Below, in pieces: positions 1-4,936 of a stretch of DNA of 5,375 nt. Under the pieces are notes generated by a model. That model did not search any database and had not been told where the DNA came from. It was given only the letters and a program-made list of their open reading frames with translations. Origin of the DNA: an uncultured Gammaproteobacteria bacterium (lineage in GTDB: Bacteria; Pseudomonadota; Gammaproteobacteria; GCA-001735895); NCBI GenBank assembly GCA_937980285.1, contig CALJQI010000337.1, positions 1 through 5,375 of the forward strand, read 5' to 3'. The translations under genes and the position numbers were made by a program. Within the stretch, counting starts at the first letter, position 1. The number at the start of each line of letters is the position of its first letter.

Positions 1-224
1 CATTGCGCGACCTCGCCGCCGTCGGCGTTGTAGATCCGGTACTTGAAAGCCGCCTGCGCGCTGTCGGGCTTTTCGACGATCAGCATCTGGTCGAAACCGA
101 TGCCGTCGAAGCGGTCCGCCCAGCGTCGCACCAGGTCCGGCTGCGGGTCGAACGACTGGTTAATCGCGTCGATGACGGCGAAGTCGTTGCCGAGGCCGTG
201 CATTTTGGCGAATTTCAGCTTCAT
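1..224 (-). CDS. dapF: Diaminopimelate epimerase DapF, N-terminal part (cut by window edge)
   Basis: DapF interconverts LL- and meso-diaminopimelate in the cytoplasm, the step before lysine and the source of meso-DAP for peptidoglycan. The 74 complete codons begin MKLKFAKMHGLGNDF, the family's N-terminal signature; the Asn of GLGND (residue 13) is a conserved substrate-contacting position. The fragment ends at NADGGEVAQ (residues 66-74), followed by TG, the first two bases of what should be the first catalytic cysteine codon in the family's NADG-EVAQCGNG motif. The rest, including the second catalytic cysteine, lies outside the window. The ATG overlaps the lysA stop as ATGA, and no clear Shine-Dalgarno precedes it, so translation is probably coupled to lysA. 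Identity is close to certain; whether the whole gene is intact cannot be seen here. Confidence 0.97.
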   Translation of the reverse strand, partial: MKLKFAKMHGLGNDFAVIDAINQSFDPQPDLVRRWADRFDGIGFDQMLIVEKPDSAQAAFKYRIYNADGGEVAQ

Positions 225-1468
225 GGCAGCAATGTTTCGCCGCGAATCAGGTCTTCGAAGCGTTCGCGCTCGCGCACGCAGTAATGGCGGTCGCCGTCGA
301 CCATGATCTCGGCCGCGCGCCTGCGCGTGTTGTAATTCGACGCCATGCCGAAGGCATAGGCGCCGCAGGAGCGAACCGCCAGCAGGTCGCCCTGAGCGAG
401 GCGCAGTTCTCGGTCCTTGCCGAGAAAGTCGCTCGACTCGCATATCGCGCCGACCACGTCGTAGGTCATTGCGGGCGCGTCGCTGGCCTGCCGGACGCGA
501 ATGATTTCCTGCCAGGCGCCGTATAGCGAGGGACGGATCAAATCGTTCATCGCGGCGTCGACGACGGCGAAATTCTTGTCCGGCCCGTGTTTCAAATAGT
601 TGACCTGGCTGACCAGAATGCCTGCGTTGCCGGCGATGGCGCGCCCCGGTTCGACCACGATGGTGCCGTCGAAGCCGGCAAGCCGCTCGTGCAGCGCGCC
701 GGCCCATTCGGCCGGCAACGGCGGTTCCTCGTCGCGGTAGCGAATGCCGAGGCCGCCGCCGAGATCGAGATGATGGATGTTGATACCCTGCGCGCGTAAT
801 TTTGCGATCAGCGCCAGCAGGCGGTCGAGCGCGTCGATATAGGGCGACAGCTCGGTCAGCTGCGAGCCGATATGACAATCCATGCCGATGATGTCGATAT
901 GTTCGAGCGCGGACGCCTTCAGGTAAACCGTCTCCGCGTCGGCAAAAGCCACGCCGAACTTGTTGTCCTTGAGCCCGGTTGAAATATAGGGGTGGGTCTT
1001 GGCGTCCACGTCCGGGTTGACGCGAAACGAAATCCGCGCGCGCTTGCCCATGCGCCCGGCGATTTCGTTGATGCGGTAGAGTTCCTGCTCGGATTCGACG
1101 TTGAAGCAAAGGATGTCCGCCTGCAGCGCGGCCTCGATCTCATTGGCTTGCTTACCGACGCCGGAAAAAACGATGCGCGCGGCGTCGCCGCCGGCCTCCA
1201 ACACGCGCTGCATTTCGCCGCCGGAAACGATGTCGAAGCCTGAACCCAGGCGCGCCAGAAGGTTCAGCAGCGCCAGGTTCGAGTTGGCCTTGACCGCGTA
1301 GCACACCAGGTGGTCGTGCCCGGCGAGCGCATTGTCGAAGGCGTGCCAGTGGCGTTCCAGCGTGGCGCGCGAGTAGACGAACAGCGGCGTGCCGTAGGTC
1401 GCGGCCAGTTCGGCGATAGCGACGTCCTCGCAATACAATTCACCCTGTTTGTAGTCGAAATGATCCAA
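221..1468 (-). CDS. lysA: Diaminopimelate decarboxylase LysA
   Basis: This PLP-dependent enzyme of fold type III decarboxylates meso-diaminopimelate to L-lysine, the last step of the DAP pathway, in the cytoplasm. The 415-aa length is normal for the family. Visible motifs are YAVKAN (residues 57-62) with the PLP lysine K60, CHIGSQ (198-203) with H199 that stacks on the cofactor, the phosphate-binding glycine loop LGGGLG (236-241), EPGR (273-276), CESSD (343-347) whose cysteine acts across the dimer interface, and GAYAFGMASNYN (369-380) near the C-terminus. The start is TTG at 1468, one base after the lptM stop (TAA-C-TTG). It gives the usual MDHF-Y family N-terminus, and no ATG lies near it in frame. 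Only a loose purine-rich stretch precedes it, so coupling to lptM is likely. The stop overlaps the dapF start (ATGA). The enzyme appears intact. Confidence 0.98.
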   Translation of the reverse strand: MDHFDYKQGELYCEDVAIAELAATYGTPLFVYSRATLERHWHAFDNALAGHDHLVCYAVKANSNLALLNLLARLGSGFDIVSGGEMQRVLEAGGDAARIVFSGVGKQANEIEAALQADILCFNVESEQELYRINEIAGRMGKRARISFRVNPDVDAKTHPYISTGLKDNKFGVAFADAETVYLKASALEHIDIIGMDCHIGSQLTELSPYIDALDRLLALIAKLRAQGINIHHLDLGGGLGIRYRDEEPPLPAEWAGALHERLAGFDGTIVVEPGRAIAGNAGILVSQVNYLKHGPDKNFAVVDAAMNDLIRPSLYGAWQEIIRVRQASDAPAMTYDVVGAICESSDFLGKDRELRLAQGDLLAVRSCGAYAFGMASNYNTRRRAAEIMVDGDRHYCVRERERFEDLIRGETLLP

Positions 1469-1469
1469 G

Positions 1470-1604
1470 TTAACCGTTCTCGCTCTTGCTCTTTTTCTGT
1501 TCCTCTTCCTCGGGCAGCAGCAGCGGCCCCTTGTTACCGCAGCCGGACAATGCCAGCAGCAGGCAGCAGCACAGCAGCCAGCCTGTTACCCGGGTCAGCT
1601 TCAT
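1470..1604 (-). CDS. lptM: LPS-assembly lipoprotein LptM (YifL/LppL family)
   Basis: A 44-aa lipoprotein. Residues 1-21 form a lipoprotein signal peptide with a basic start (MKLTR), a Leu/Cys-rich core and the lipobox LSGC; C22 is the predicted lipidated cysteine. The mature protein starts CGNKGPLLLP (22-31), matching the family signature CG-KGPLYLP. The E. coli homologue LptM (YifL) binds the LptD/LptE LPS translocon in the outer membrane and promotes its oxidative maturation; the same role is inferred here. Glycine after the lipid cysteine does not signal inner-membrane retention, which fits the outer membrane. The tail is only 13 residues, four Glu followed by a Lys/Ser/Glu/Asn-rich end, shorter than the E. 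coli protein of roughly 67 aa. The ATG overlaps the exporter stop (ATGA), and lysA starts one base after its TAA. Placement beside lysA-dapF is typical and supports the call. The signal peptide holds three consecutive cysteines (12-14), which is odd. Confidence 0.93.
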   Translation of the reverse strand: MKLTRVTGWLLCCCLLLALSGCGNKGPLLLPEEEEQKKSKSENG

Positions 1605-2239
1605 GCCGCCGAAATCACCCGCTTTGCGCTCAGGGCCCACACACCGGCGCCGCACAACAGGCCGCCGCCGGCATATCCATAGGCTTTTTGCGCCTGCGGC
1701 GTCGCCAGAAAGCGCCGGATCGAGGCCGCGAACAGCGCGTAGCAAGTAGCGCCGATGGTCGCCAGCACGACGAAGCTGATGCCCAGTATCCACAGCTGCG
1801 GCGTCGCCGGATGCGCCGCGCTGATAAATTGCGGCAGCAGCGCGATGAAAAACACGATGCTCTTGGGGTTTAGCGCGGTCACGATAAAGGCGTTGCCGAA
1901 CAATTTGCGCGGCGAAGACTTTCGCGTGTCGTCTGTTTGCAACTGCATCGGCTTGTTGGCGCCGCGCAGCAGCAGGAAGCCGAGATAAATCAGGTACAGG
2001 CCGCCGATCCACTTGATGATGGTAAACCAGAACGCGGAAGCGGCCAGCAGCGTGCCGAGACCGATTAGCGACAGCGTGATGGCGACCGAATCGCCGAGCG
2101 CGACGCCGGCGACCAGCGGCAGCGTCGCCTGACGGCCGTGCGCGATCGAATAGCTCAAAACCAGCAGTATGGTCGGGCCCGGAATCGCGAGCACAACCGC
2201 GCTGGTGGCGACGTAGGCGAGCCATAGCTCGATTGGCAT
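1601..2239 (-). CDS. LysE/RhtB-family amino-acid exporter
   Basis: A 212-aa inner-membrane protein of the LysE/RhtB family, which exports amino acids (lysine, arginine, homoserine, threonine, leucine and others) probably by proton antiport. The N-terminal helix carries the family motif IPGPT (residues 19-23). The second conserved block follows the hydrophilic loop: FGNAF (114-118), then TALNPKSIVFFIALLPQF (121-138) with the NPK turn. Helices are visible at about 5-30, 40-65, 70-92, 118-140, 148-172 and 187-207, the usual six. The C-terminal GGGLLCGAGVWAL block is also typical. The start is ATG at 2239, six bases after the DUF402 stop, with GAGAG about ten bases upstream. The stop overlaps the lptM start. 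Substrate cannot be read from sequence; sharing an operon with lysA and dapF makes lysine or a related basic amino acid a reasonable guess. Confidence 0.92.
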   Translation of the reverse strand: MPIELWLAYVATSAVVLAIPGPTILLVLSYSIAHGRQATLPLVAGVALGDSVAITLSLIGLGTLLAASAFWFTIIKWIGGLYLIYLGFLLLRGANKPMQLQTDDTRKSSPRKLFGNAFIVTALNPKSIVFFIALLPQFISAAHPATPQLWILGISFVVLATIGATCYALFAASIRRFLATPQAQKAYGYAGGGLLCGAGVWALSAKRVISAA

Positions 2240-2245
2240 TGACGT

Positions 2246-2731
2246 TTACTCTCGCGTGATCAGTGAACGCGTGAGCTTGTCATATTCGTCAAGGCGAGAC
2301 AATGGCTCGCGGCACAAATCATCGCGCGCGCGGTTGATGAAATCCAGCAGTACGGGATCGATATCGGCGGGCAATTCATCCTCGTCGAGCACGCGGCAGC
2401 GGCCGTCCGGGGTAATCAGCAGGTCGACCGTGAGATCGCGCCACTCGATGGTTTGCCCTGTAATGCGGGTGTTATCGGCGATATTGAAATAGAGCGCGAC
2501 GGTGTTTTGCCGCTGGTCGATCCAGTGGTAGACATTGTAGGGACGGTCCTGCCAGAAGTAACCGAGGCTCAGGGTCCCCTCGCGTAACAGTACATCCTCG
2601 AGCTGCACCTCGCGCGGCATGCGGTAGATGACGACGACTTCACCCTCGGAGCGAGTCAGCAATTCGCAGTCGAATTCCTTGCGCTCGCCTGCTAGCGTCA
2701 ACTTGACCTCGGTAATCCTCTCCCTGTCCAA
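2246..2731 (-). CDS. DUF402 (FomD-like) protein, predicted nucleotide phosphohydrolase
   Basis: About 161 aa from the chosen start. The DUF402 signature is clear: YNVYHW (residues 65-70), YFNIA (81-85), WRDLTVDLLITPDG (97-110) and LDEDELP (115-121). The acidic DEDEL patch and the Tyr/His/Trp block form the barrel pocket in the family. Characterised relatives include FomD, a metal-dependent hydrolase of a CMP-linked phosphonate intermediate in fosfomycin synthesis, and nucleoside tri/diphosphatases of Gram-positive bacteria. A cytosolic nucleotide phosphohydrolase is therefore inferred, with substrate unknown. Start choice: no ATG exists near the conserved ITEVKLTLAGE block (6-16). TTG at 2731 lies one base after the preceding stop (TGA-C-TTG), the same junction as lptM-lysA. 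A longer reading from TTG at 2785 (179 aa) would overlap the upstream gene by about 50 bases and adds non-conserved residues. A later TTG at 2701 is also possible, so the start is uncertain. Confidence 0.88.
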   Translation of the reverse strand: MDRERITEVKLTLAGERKEFDCELLTRSEGEVVVIYRMPREVQLEDVLLREGTLSLGYFWQDRPYNVYHWIDQRQNTVALYFNIADNTRITGQTIEWRDLTVDLLITPDGRCRVLDEDELPADIDPVLLDFINRARDDLCREPLSRLDEYDKLTRSLITRE

Positions 2732-2732
2732 G

Positions 2733-3134
2733 TCAATGCTCGAATCGAATGTCCTTTGCGCCCTGCCACAGGGTAGCGACACCAATTTCTCGCAGGCGTT
2801 CGTGGTCCGAGGTGATCGTGGCGAAGTGATTGCCGGCCAGCGTGCCGGCCTTCGAAGCGAAATGCACGCTGCCGTAGGCGATCAGGATTTCGGTTTCGCT
2901 TCTGCCCCTGGGGTAAAGCAGGATTTGCCCCGGCGCCGGGTAGGCGGTGGCGTCTTCGTAGCCAACCGCGAAGTCCATGTCGCCGAGCGGTATCCATACA
3001 CCTTCGCCGCTCCAGCGCACGTGCACGACCTGGCTTTCGAACGGCATCACACGCTCGAAGGCGGCGCAGGTTTGCGGCGACTTTTCGGTTTCCAGTCTTG
3101 CTTCGAAAGCGTGATCGGCGATGATAATTTTCAT
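2733..3134 (-). CDS. DUF3830 family protein (cyclophilin-like fold)
   Basis: A 133-aa protein without signal peptide or membrane segment. It matches the DUF3830 pattern: PQTCAAFERVMPFE (residues 20-33), HVRWSGEGVWIP (38-49), YPAPGQILLYP (65-75), SETEILIAYG (79-88), then FASKAGTLAGNHFATI (92-107). Family members have a small beta-barrel related to cyclophilin-like domains; no biochemical activity is firmly established that I know of, and I do not assign one. The arrangement of a threonine-cysteine helix followed by an HxRWSGE strand suggests a ligand pocket, which is inference. The ATG at 3134 has AGGA about ten bases upstream. The gene follows the DUF1304 stop after 46 bases and ends one base before the DUF402 start, so these two soluble proteins are likely made together. 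Confidence 0.88.
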   Translation of the reverse strand: MKIIIADHAFEARLETEKSPQTCAAFERVMPFESQVVHVRWSGEGVWIPLGDMDFAVGYEDATAYPAPGQILLYPRGRSETEILIAYGSVHFASKAGTLAGNHFATITSDHERLREIGVATLWQGAKDIRFEH

Positions 3135-3180
3135 AGTAGGCAGGTCCTGTGCAAAATGTCGGGTGGTTGCTCGCCTGGAT

Positions 3181-3540
3181 TCATGTCAGCAAAACCAGCA
3201 ACAGACCGAGCGCGGCGGGCGCGGCCTGCACCGCCAGGATGCGCCGGCTGACGGTGGCGGCGCCGTAAACTCCGGCGATGATAACGCAGCAGAGAAAGAA
3301 TATTTTCACCTCGCTGGCGTGAACCGATGGCATCAATCCCCATAGTAACCCGGCGGCGAGAAAGCCGTTGTACAGGCCCTGGTTGGCGGCGAGTATGCGC
3401 GTGCTTGCCGCCTGTTCCGGAGTGTGGTGGAAGATTGCGAGTCCGAGCGGTTTATCCCACAGGAACATTTCCAGCAGCATGAAGCCGATATGCGCCAACG
3501 CCACCAGGGCCACGACAATATCGGACAGTAGCCCGATCAC
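3181..3540 (-). CDS. DUF1304 family small membrane protein
   Basis: A 119-aa integral membrane protein, the usual length for DUF1304. Signature residues are LVALAHIGFMLLEMFLW (12-28, with H17, E24 and W28), ILAANQGLYNGFLAAGLLWG (49-68) and AGVYGAAT (89-96). Four hydrophobic helices are visible at about 5-27, 49-70, 78-97 and 103-118. The family is widespread in bacteria and I know of no established function. The start is GTG at 3540, overlapping the stop of the preceding gene as GTGA; reading further upstream in frame gives soluble, arginine- and proline-rich sequence that overlaps that gene and is not family-like. The two membrane proteins are therefore probably translationally coupled. The neighbour has a different sequence and no recognised family. 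Confidence 0.9.
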   Translation of the reverse strand: MIGLLSDIVVALVALAHIGFMLLEMFLWDKPLGLAIFHHTPEQAASTRILAANQGLYNGFLAAGLLWGLMPSVHASEVKIFFLCCVIIAGVYGAATVSRRILAVQAAPAALGLLLVLLT

Positions 3541-3848
3541 GGTGTTTGTTTCGATTCGATTGCCGCGAACATCAGCGCAAGCGACAGGCATAGTACCAGC
3601 AACGGCAAGGCGATTCTCTCCAGGCGAGACAGGTCGCTTTCCCGGTACAGGGTCCAGGCAACGATCGGTGTGCACACCAGGCCGCCGAAGAAAGCTGCTT
3701 TGAGCAAGGGTATCTCGATCTGAAAAACGAAGATCGCGCCGGCGATGCAGGCTGGCGCCATCAGCACGACAATAGCGTCGAGCGTTCGAATCCAGGTCTT
3801 GCGTTCGGGCCCGAATCGCGTTGCCAATGATGGACCGGGTTTGTTCAT
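3537..3848 (-). CDS. Unrecognised 103-aa three-helix membrane protein
   Basis: I do not recognise the family. From ATG at 3848 the protein has a basic N-terminal stretch (residues 1-21), then hydrophobic helices at about 23-43, 47-68 and 79-97. Between helices two and three lies a charged loop, YRESDLSRLERI (68-79). The C-terminus is short and polar (ESKQTP). By the positive-inside rule the N-terminus is probably cytoplasmic. Start choice: ATG 3848 has ACAGG about five bases upstream. An in-frame ATG at 3890 has GAGAGG abutting it with no spacer, and a TTG at 3944 adds unlikely sequence. The stop overlaps the GTG of the DUF1304 gene, so the products may work together. The gap of 122 bases to the upstream DUF2784 gene makes this the likely first gene of the compact run leading to lysA-dapF. 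The coding call rests on the helix pattern and the coupled junction. Confidence 0.72.
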   Translation of the reverse strand: MNKPGPSLATRFGPERKTWIRTLDAIVVLMAPACIAGAIFVFQIEIPLLKAAFFGGLVCTPIVAWTLYRESDLSRLERIALPLLVLCLSLALMFAAIESKQTP

Positions 3849-3970
3849 GGGCGCCTGTCGATTCACCAGTCGGGGTAAGCCGGGGTTCATCCTCTCATAT
3901 ATTGTTCGGCATTGCGCGAGGATTAAGCGCGGCCTTTGCGGCAAGAACTCGGAAGATTAATAAAGCGGGC

Positions 3971-4366
3971 TTACTTTCGCGGTCGAACCCAGAACCAGCT
4001 TGCCACCACCAGCGCACCGAAAGCGGTATAGAGCAGGGCAAACACCCAGTCGGGCGCGCGATAGTACAGCAGTTGCTGCAGCCAGTGCGCGATGAACGCG
4101 CCGCTGTAAACCTGGTCGCCGGCCAACTCGCGCAACTGCATTTCCCAGACGGTGAGCGGGCAGATCATGCCGAGCCAGGATTGCAGCACGACCACGCCGA
4201 TGGCGAACAGGTGCGCGACTCGAAACCAGTAATGATGGACCCAGCTCCAGGCGCGCCATTTGCCGACGAACACCAGCAGCAGGCCCGCCACTACGAAAAA
4301 GACGAACAGGCTGTGGACGAGCAGGAGGGCGTCGGCCGCGATCAGGTAGAGGGTCTTGTCGTCCAA
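3971..4366 (-). CDS. DUF2784 family membrane protein
   Basis: A 131-aa membrane protein with the DUF2784 signature ICPLTVWEMQLR (residues 68-79), followed by the conserved YSGAFIAHWLQQLLYY block (87-102). Helices run at about 8-34, 47-67 and 105-127, with a partly hydrophobic segment at 89-101. Histidines H18, H44, H45, H52 and H94 are noticeable, and the family is histidine- and tryptophan-rich. A role in binding a metal or haem would be speculation, and no function is established that I know of. The start is TTG at 4366 (TTG GAC GAC AAG), with AGGCGG about ten bases upstream; the next in-frame ATG is residue 67, inside the signature region, so TTG is the only good choice among common starts. 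Downstream lies a 122-base gap with no convincing terminator. Confidence 0.88.
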   Translation of the reverse strand: MDDKTLYLIAADALLLVHSLFVFFVVAGLLLVFVGKWRAWSWVHHYWFRVAHLFAIGVVVLQSWLGMICPLTVWEMQLRELAGDQVYSGAFIAHWLQQLLYYRAPDWVFALLYTAFGALVVASWFWVRPRK

Positions 4367-4381
4367 CGCCGACGCCGCCTG

Positions 4382-4468
4382 TTACAGGCTCGTGAAAGCC
4401 CGGTAAAAGCGCAATATCCCTGCCTTGTCCGTGGCCTGGTCATCGCTGGCTTCGGCGCGAGTATTCAT
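4382..4468 (-). CDS. Marginal small ORF (28 aa) upstream of the DUF2784 gene
   Basis: An ATG-to-TAA frame of 28 codons fills most of the gap between the small lipoprotein and the DUF2784 gene. Its product starts MNTRAEASDDQ and ends ILRFYRAFTSL. About two thirds of codons end in G or C, as in the neighbouring genes, and the stop lies 15 bases before the TTG start of the DUF2784 gene. There is no good Shine-Dalgarno; only GAG about eleven bases upstream. It could be a leader-type small protein, a decayed gene end, or chance. I recognise no family. Confidence 0.22.
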   Translation of the reverse strand: MNTRAEASDDQATDKAGILRFYRAFTSL

Positions 4469-4478
4469 CCGATCGCGC

Positions 4479-4494
4479 TCGACGCTATCGTCGA
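4479..4494. repeat. Perfect inverted repeat (6-bp arms, 4-base loop) over a stop codon
   Basis: TCGACG-CTAT-CGTCGA forms a perfect six-pair stem with a tetraloop. On the minus strand it covers the last codons and the TAG stop of the small lipoprotein gene. No T-run follows on the minus strand (the next bases are GC-rich), so it is not an intrinsic terminator of the usual kind. It may slow ribosomes or protect an mRNA 3' end, or it may be chance in GC-rich DNA. Confidence 0.35.
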
Positions 4495-4796
4495 TATCCC
4501 TGTTTGTTCATACAGCTGTCGATTTCCCGGTAGACCTGCAGTCTAAGCTGGTCGAACTCGTCCTTGACCCGCATTTTGGCCTGGTCGGTGGATGCCTTGT
4601 CGAGGTCGGTATCTCTCGCTTCCTGCGCCCTCTCCAGGCCGGCGAGCTTGATTTCGATGCGGCAGGTCTTGCTCGCCTTTTCGAGCTGTTCGGCGGTCGG
4701 GCTGCTGCCGTCGAGCCTTGTCCAGTCGAGGCTTTTCTGGCATCCGGCGAGCAGGGCCAGGCCGGCAATGAGCAAATAAAGTCTAATTGATTTCAT
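4485..4796 (-). CDS. Small lipoprotein with a conserved-looking cysteine pair
   Basis: A 103-aa protein with a clear lipoprotein signal peptide: MKSIRLYLLIAGLALLAGC, with lipobox LAGC and C19 as the lipidated residue. Q20 at position +2 predicts outer-membrane sorting. The mature part is hydrophilic and probably helical, rich in Lys, Glu and Asp (about 34-92). It carries two further cysteines, in SKTCRIEIK (C45) and DSCMNKQGYRR (C95). The C-terminal CM-x-x-x-GY ending is a pattern I associate with many small proteobacterial periplasmic lipoproteins, and a disulfide between C45 and C95 is plausible in the periplasm. No family name is assigned. The ATG at 4796 has only GAGTAAGA as a weak ribosome site. 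The gene stands alone, with gaps of 140 bases upstream and 118 bases downstream, and may have its own promoter. Confidence 0.85.
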   Translation of the reverse strand: MKSIRLYLLIAGLALLAGCQKSLDWTRLDGSSPTAEQLEKASKTCRIEIKLAGLERAQEARDTDLDKASTDQAKMRVKDEFDQLRLQVYREIDSCMNKQGYRR

Positions 4797-4823
4797 TGGT
4801 CTTACTCGTTCAACAGGGCTGTC

Positions 4824-4829
4824 ATTTTA
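4824..4829 (-). promoter_or_regulatory. Possible -10 element upstream of the small lipoprotein gene
   Basis: On the minus strand TAAAAT (five of six matches to TATAAT) lies 27 bases before the lipoprotein ATG. This would give a short leader of about 20 bases. The expected -35 position, 17 bases upstream, reads GAGGCG, which does not match the consensus. An ATGACA lies too far upstream (27 bases). It is therefore a weak candidate, supported mainly by the AT-rich hexamer in GC-rich surroundings and by the gap it sits in. Confidence 0.25.
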
Positions 4830-4928
4830 CCGGTTTTCCGCCTTATCGCCTCCCTTTGTCATTGACCAGGCGCCATAGCCGGGCAGCAACATCACTGGCC
4901 GCGTTTGCGGCAGGCATCGGTTCGACAT
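4827..4928 (-). CDS. Marginal small ORF (33 aa) after the DUF3147 gene
   Basis: A 33-codon ATG-to-TAA frame begins nine bases after the DUF3147 stop, with AGGCGG about four bases before the ATG, one of the better ribosome sites in the window. The product starts MSNRCLPQTRPVMLLPG and ends MTKGGDKAENR. It has one cysteine and no membrane helix. A second frame over the same DNA (4843-4932, 29 aa from TTG) is also open, so at most one is likely real. No family is recognised. It could be a small protein co-translated with DUF3147 or simply an open stretch in an intergenic gap. Confidence 0.28.
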   Translation of the reverse strand: MSNRCLPQTRPVMLLPGYGAWSMTKGGDKAENR

Positions 4929-4936
4929 TCAACCGC

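Noticed and set aside
1515..1580. Repeated GCAGCAG units resembling a short tandem repeat
   Set aside because: They are the reverse complement of Leu (CTG) and Cys (TGC) codons in the LptM signal peptide and mature start, so codon content explains them.
1310..1873. Plus-strand open frame of 187 codons across the lysA-lptM-exporter junctions
   Set aside because: It crosses three confidently assigned minus-strand genes and has no motif; it is a shadow frame in GC-rich DNA.
1470..2225. Minus-strand frame of 251 codons that ends with the LptM sequence
   Set aside because: The upstream part is the out-of-frame shadow of the LysE-type exporter and is extremely Arg/Ala-rich. LptM starts at its own ATG at 1604, directly at the lipoprotein signal peptide.
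2732..2785. Longer start (TTG 2785) for the DUF402 gene
   Set aside because: It would overlap the DUF3830 gene by about 50 bases and adds 18 residues before the conserved region. TTG 2731 fits a coupled junction better, though this is not proven.
2628..3251. Plus-strand open frame of 207 codons
   Set aside because: Antisense to the DUF402 and DUF3830 genes, both of which show family signatures. The plus-strand product is low-complexity shadow sequence.
3849..3970. Possible intrinsic terminator after the DUF2784 stop (AAGCCCGCTT followed by an AT-rich stretch)
   Set aside because: The stem is only three to four pairs with a two- to four-base loop and no proper T-run. I saw no convincing terminator or promoter in this 122-base gap; a TATATG near 3896 has no good -35 partner.
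3821..4546. Long plus-strand open frame of 241 codons
   Set aside because: It lies antisense to the DUF2784 and orphan membrane genes. Its product is rich in Gln, Arg, Asp and Ala with no recognisable motif. Recognised families on the minus strand explain the DNA.
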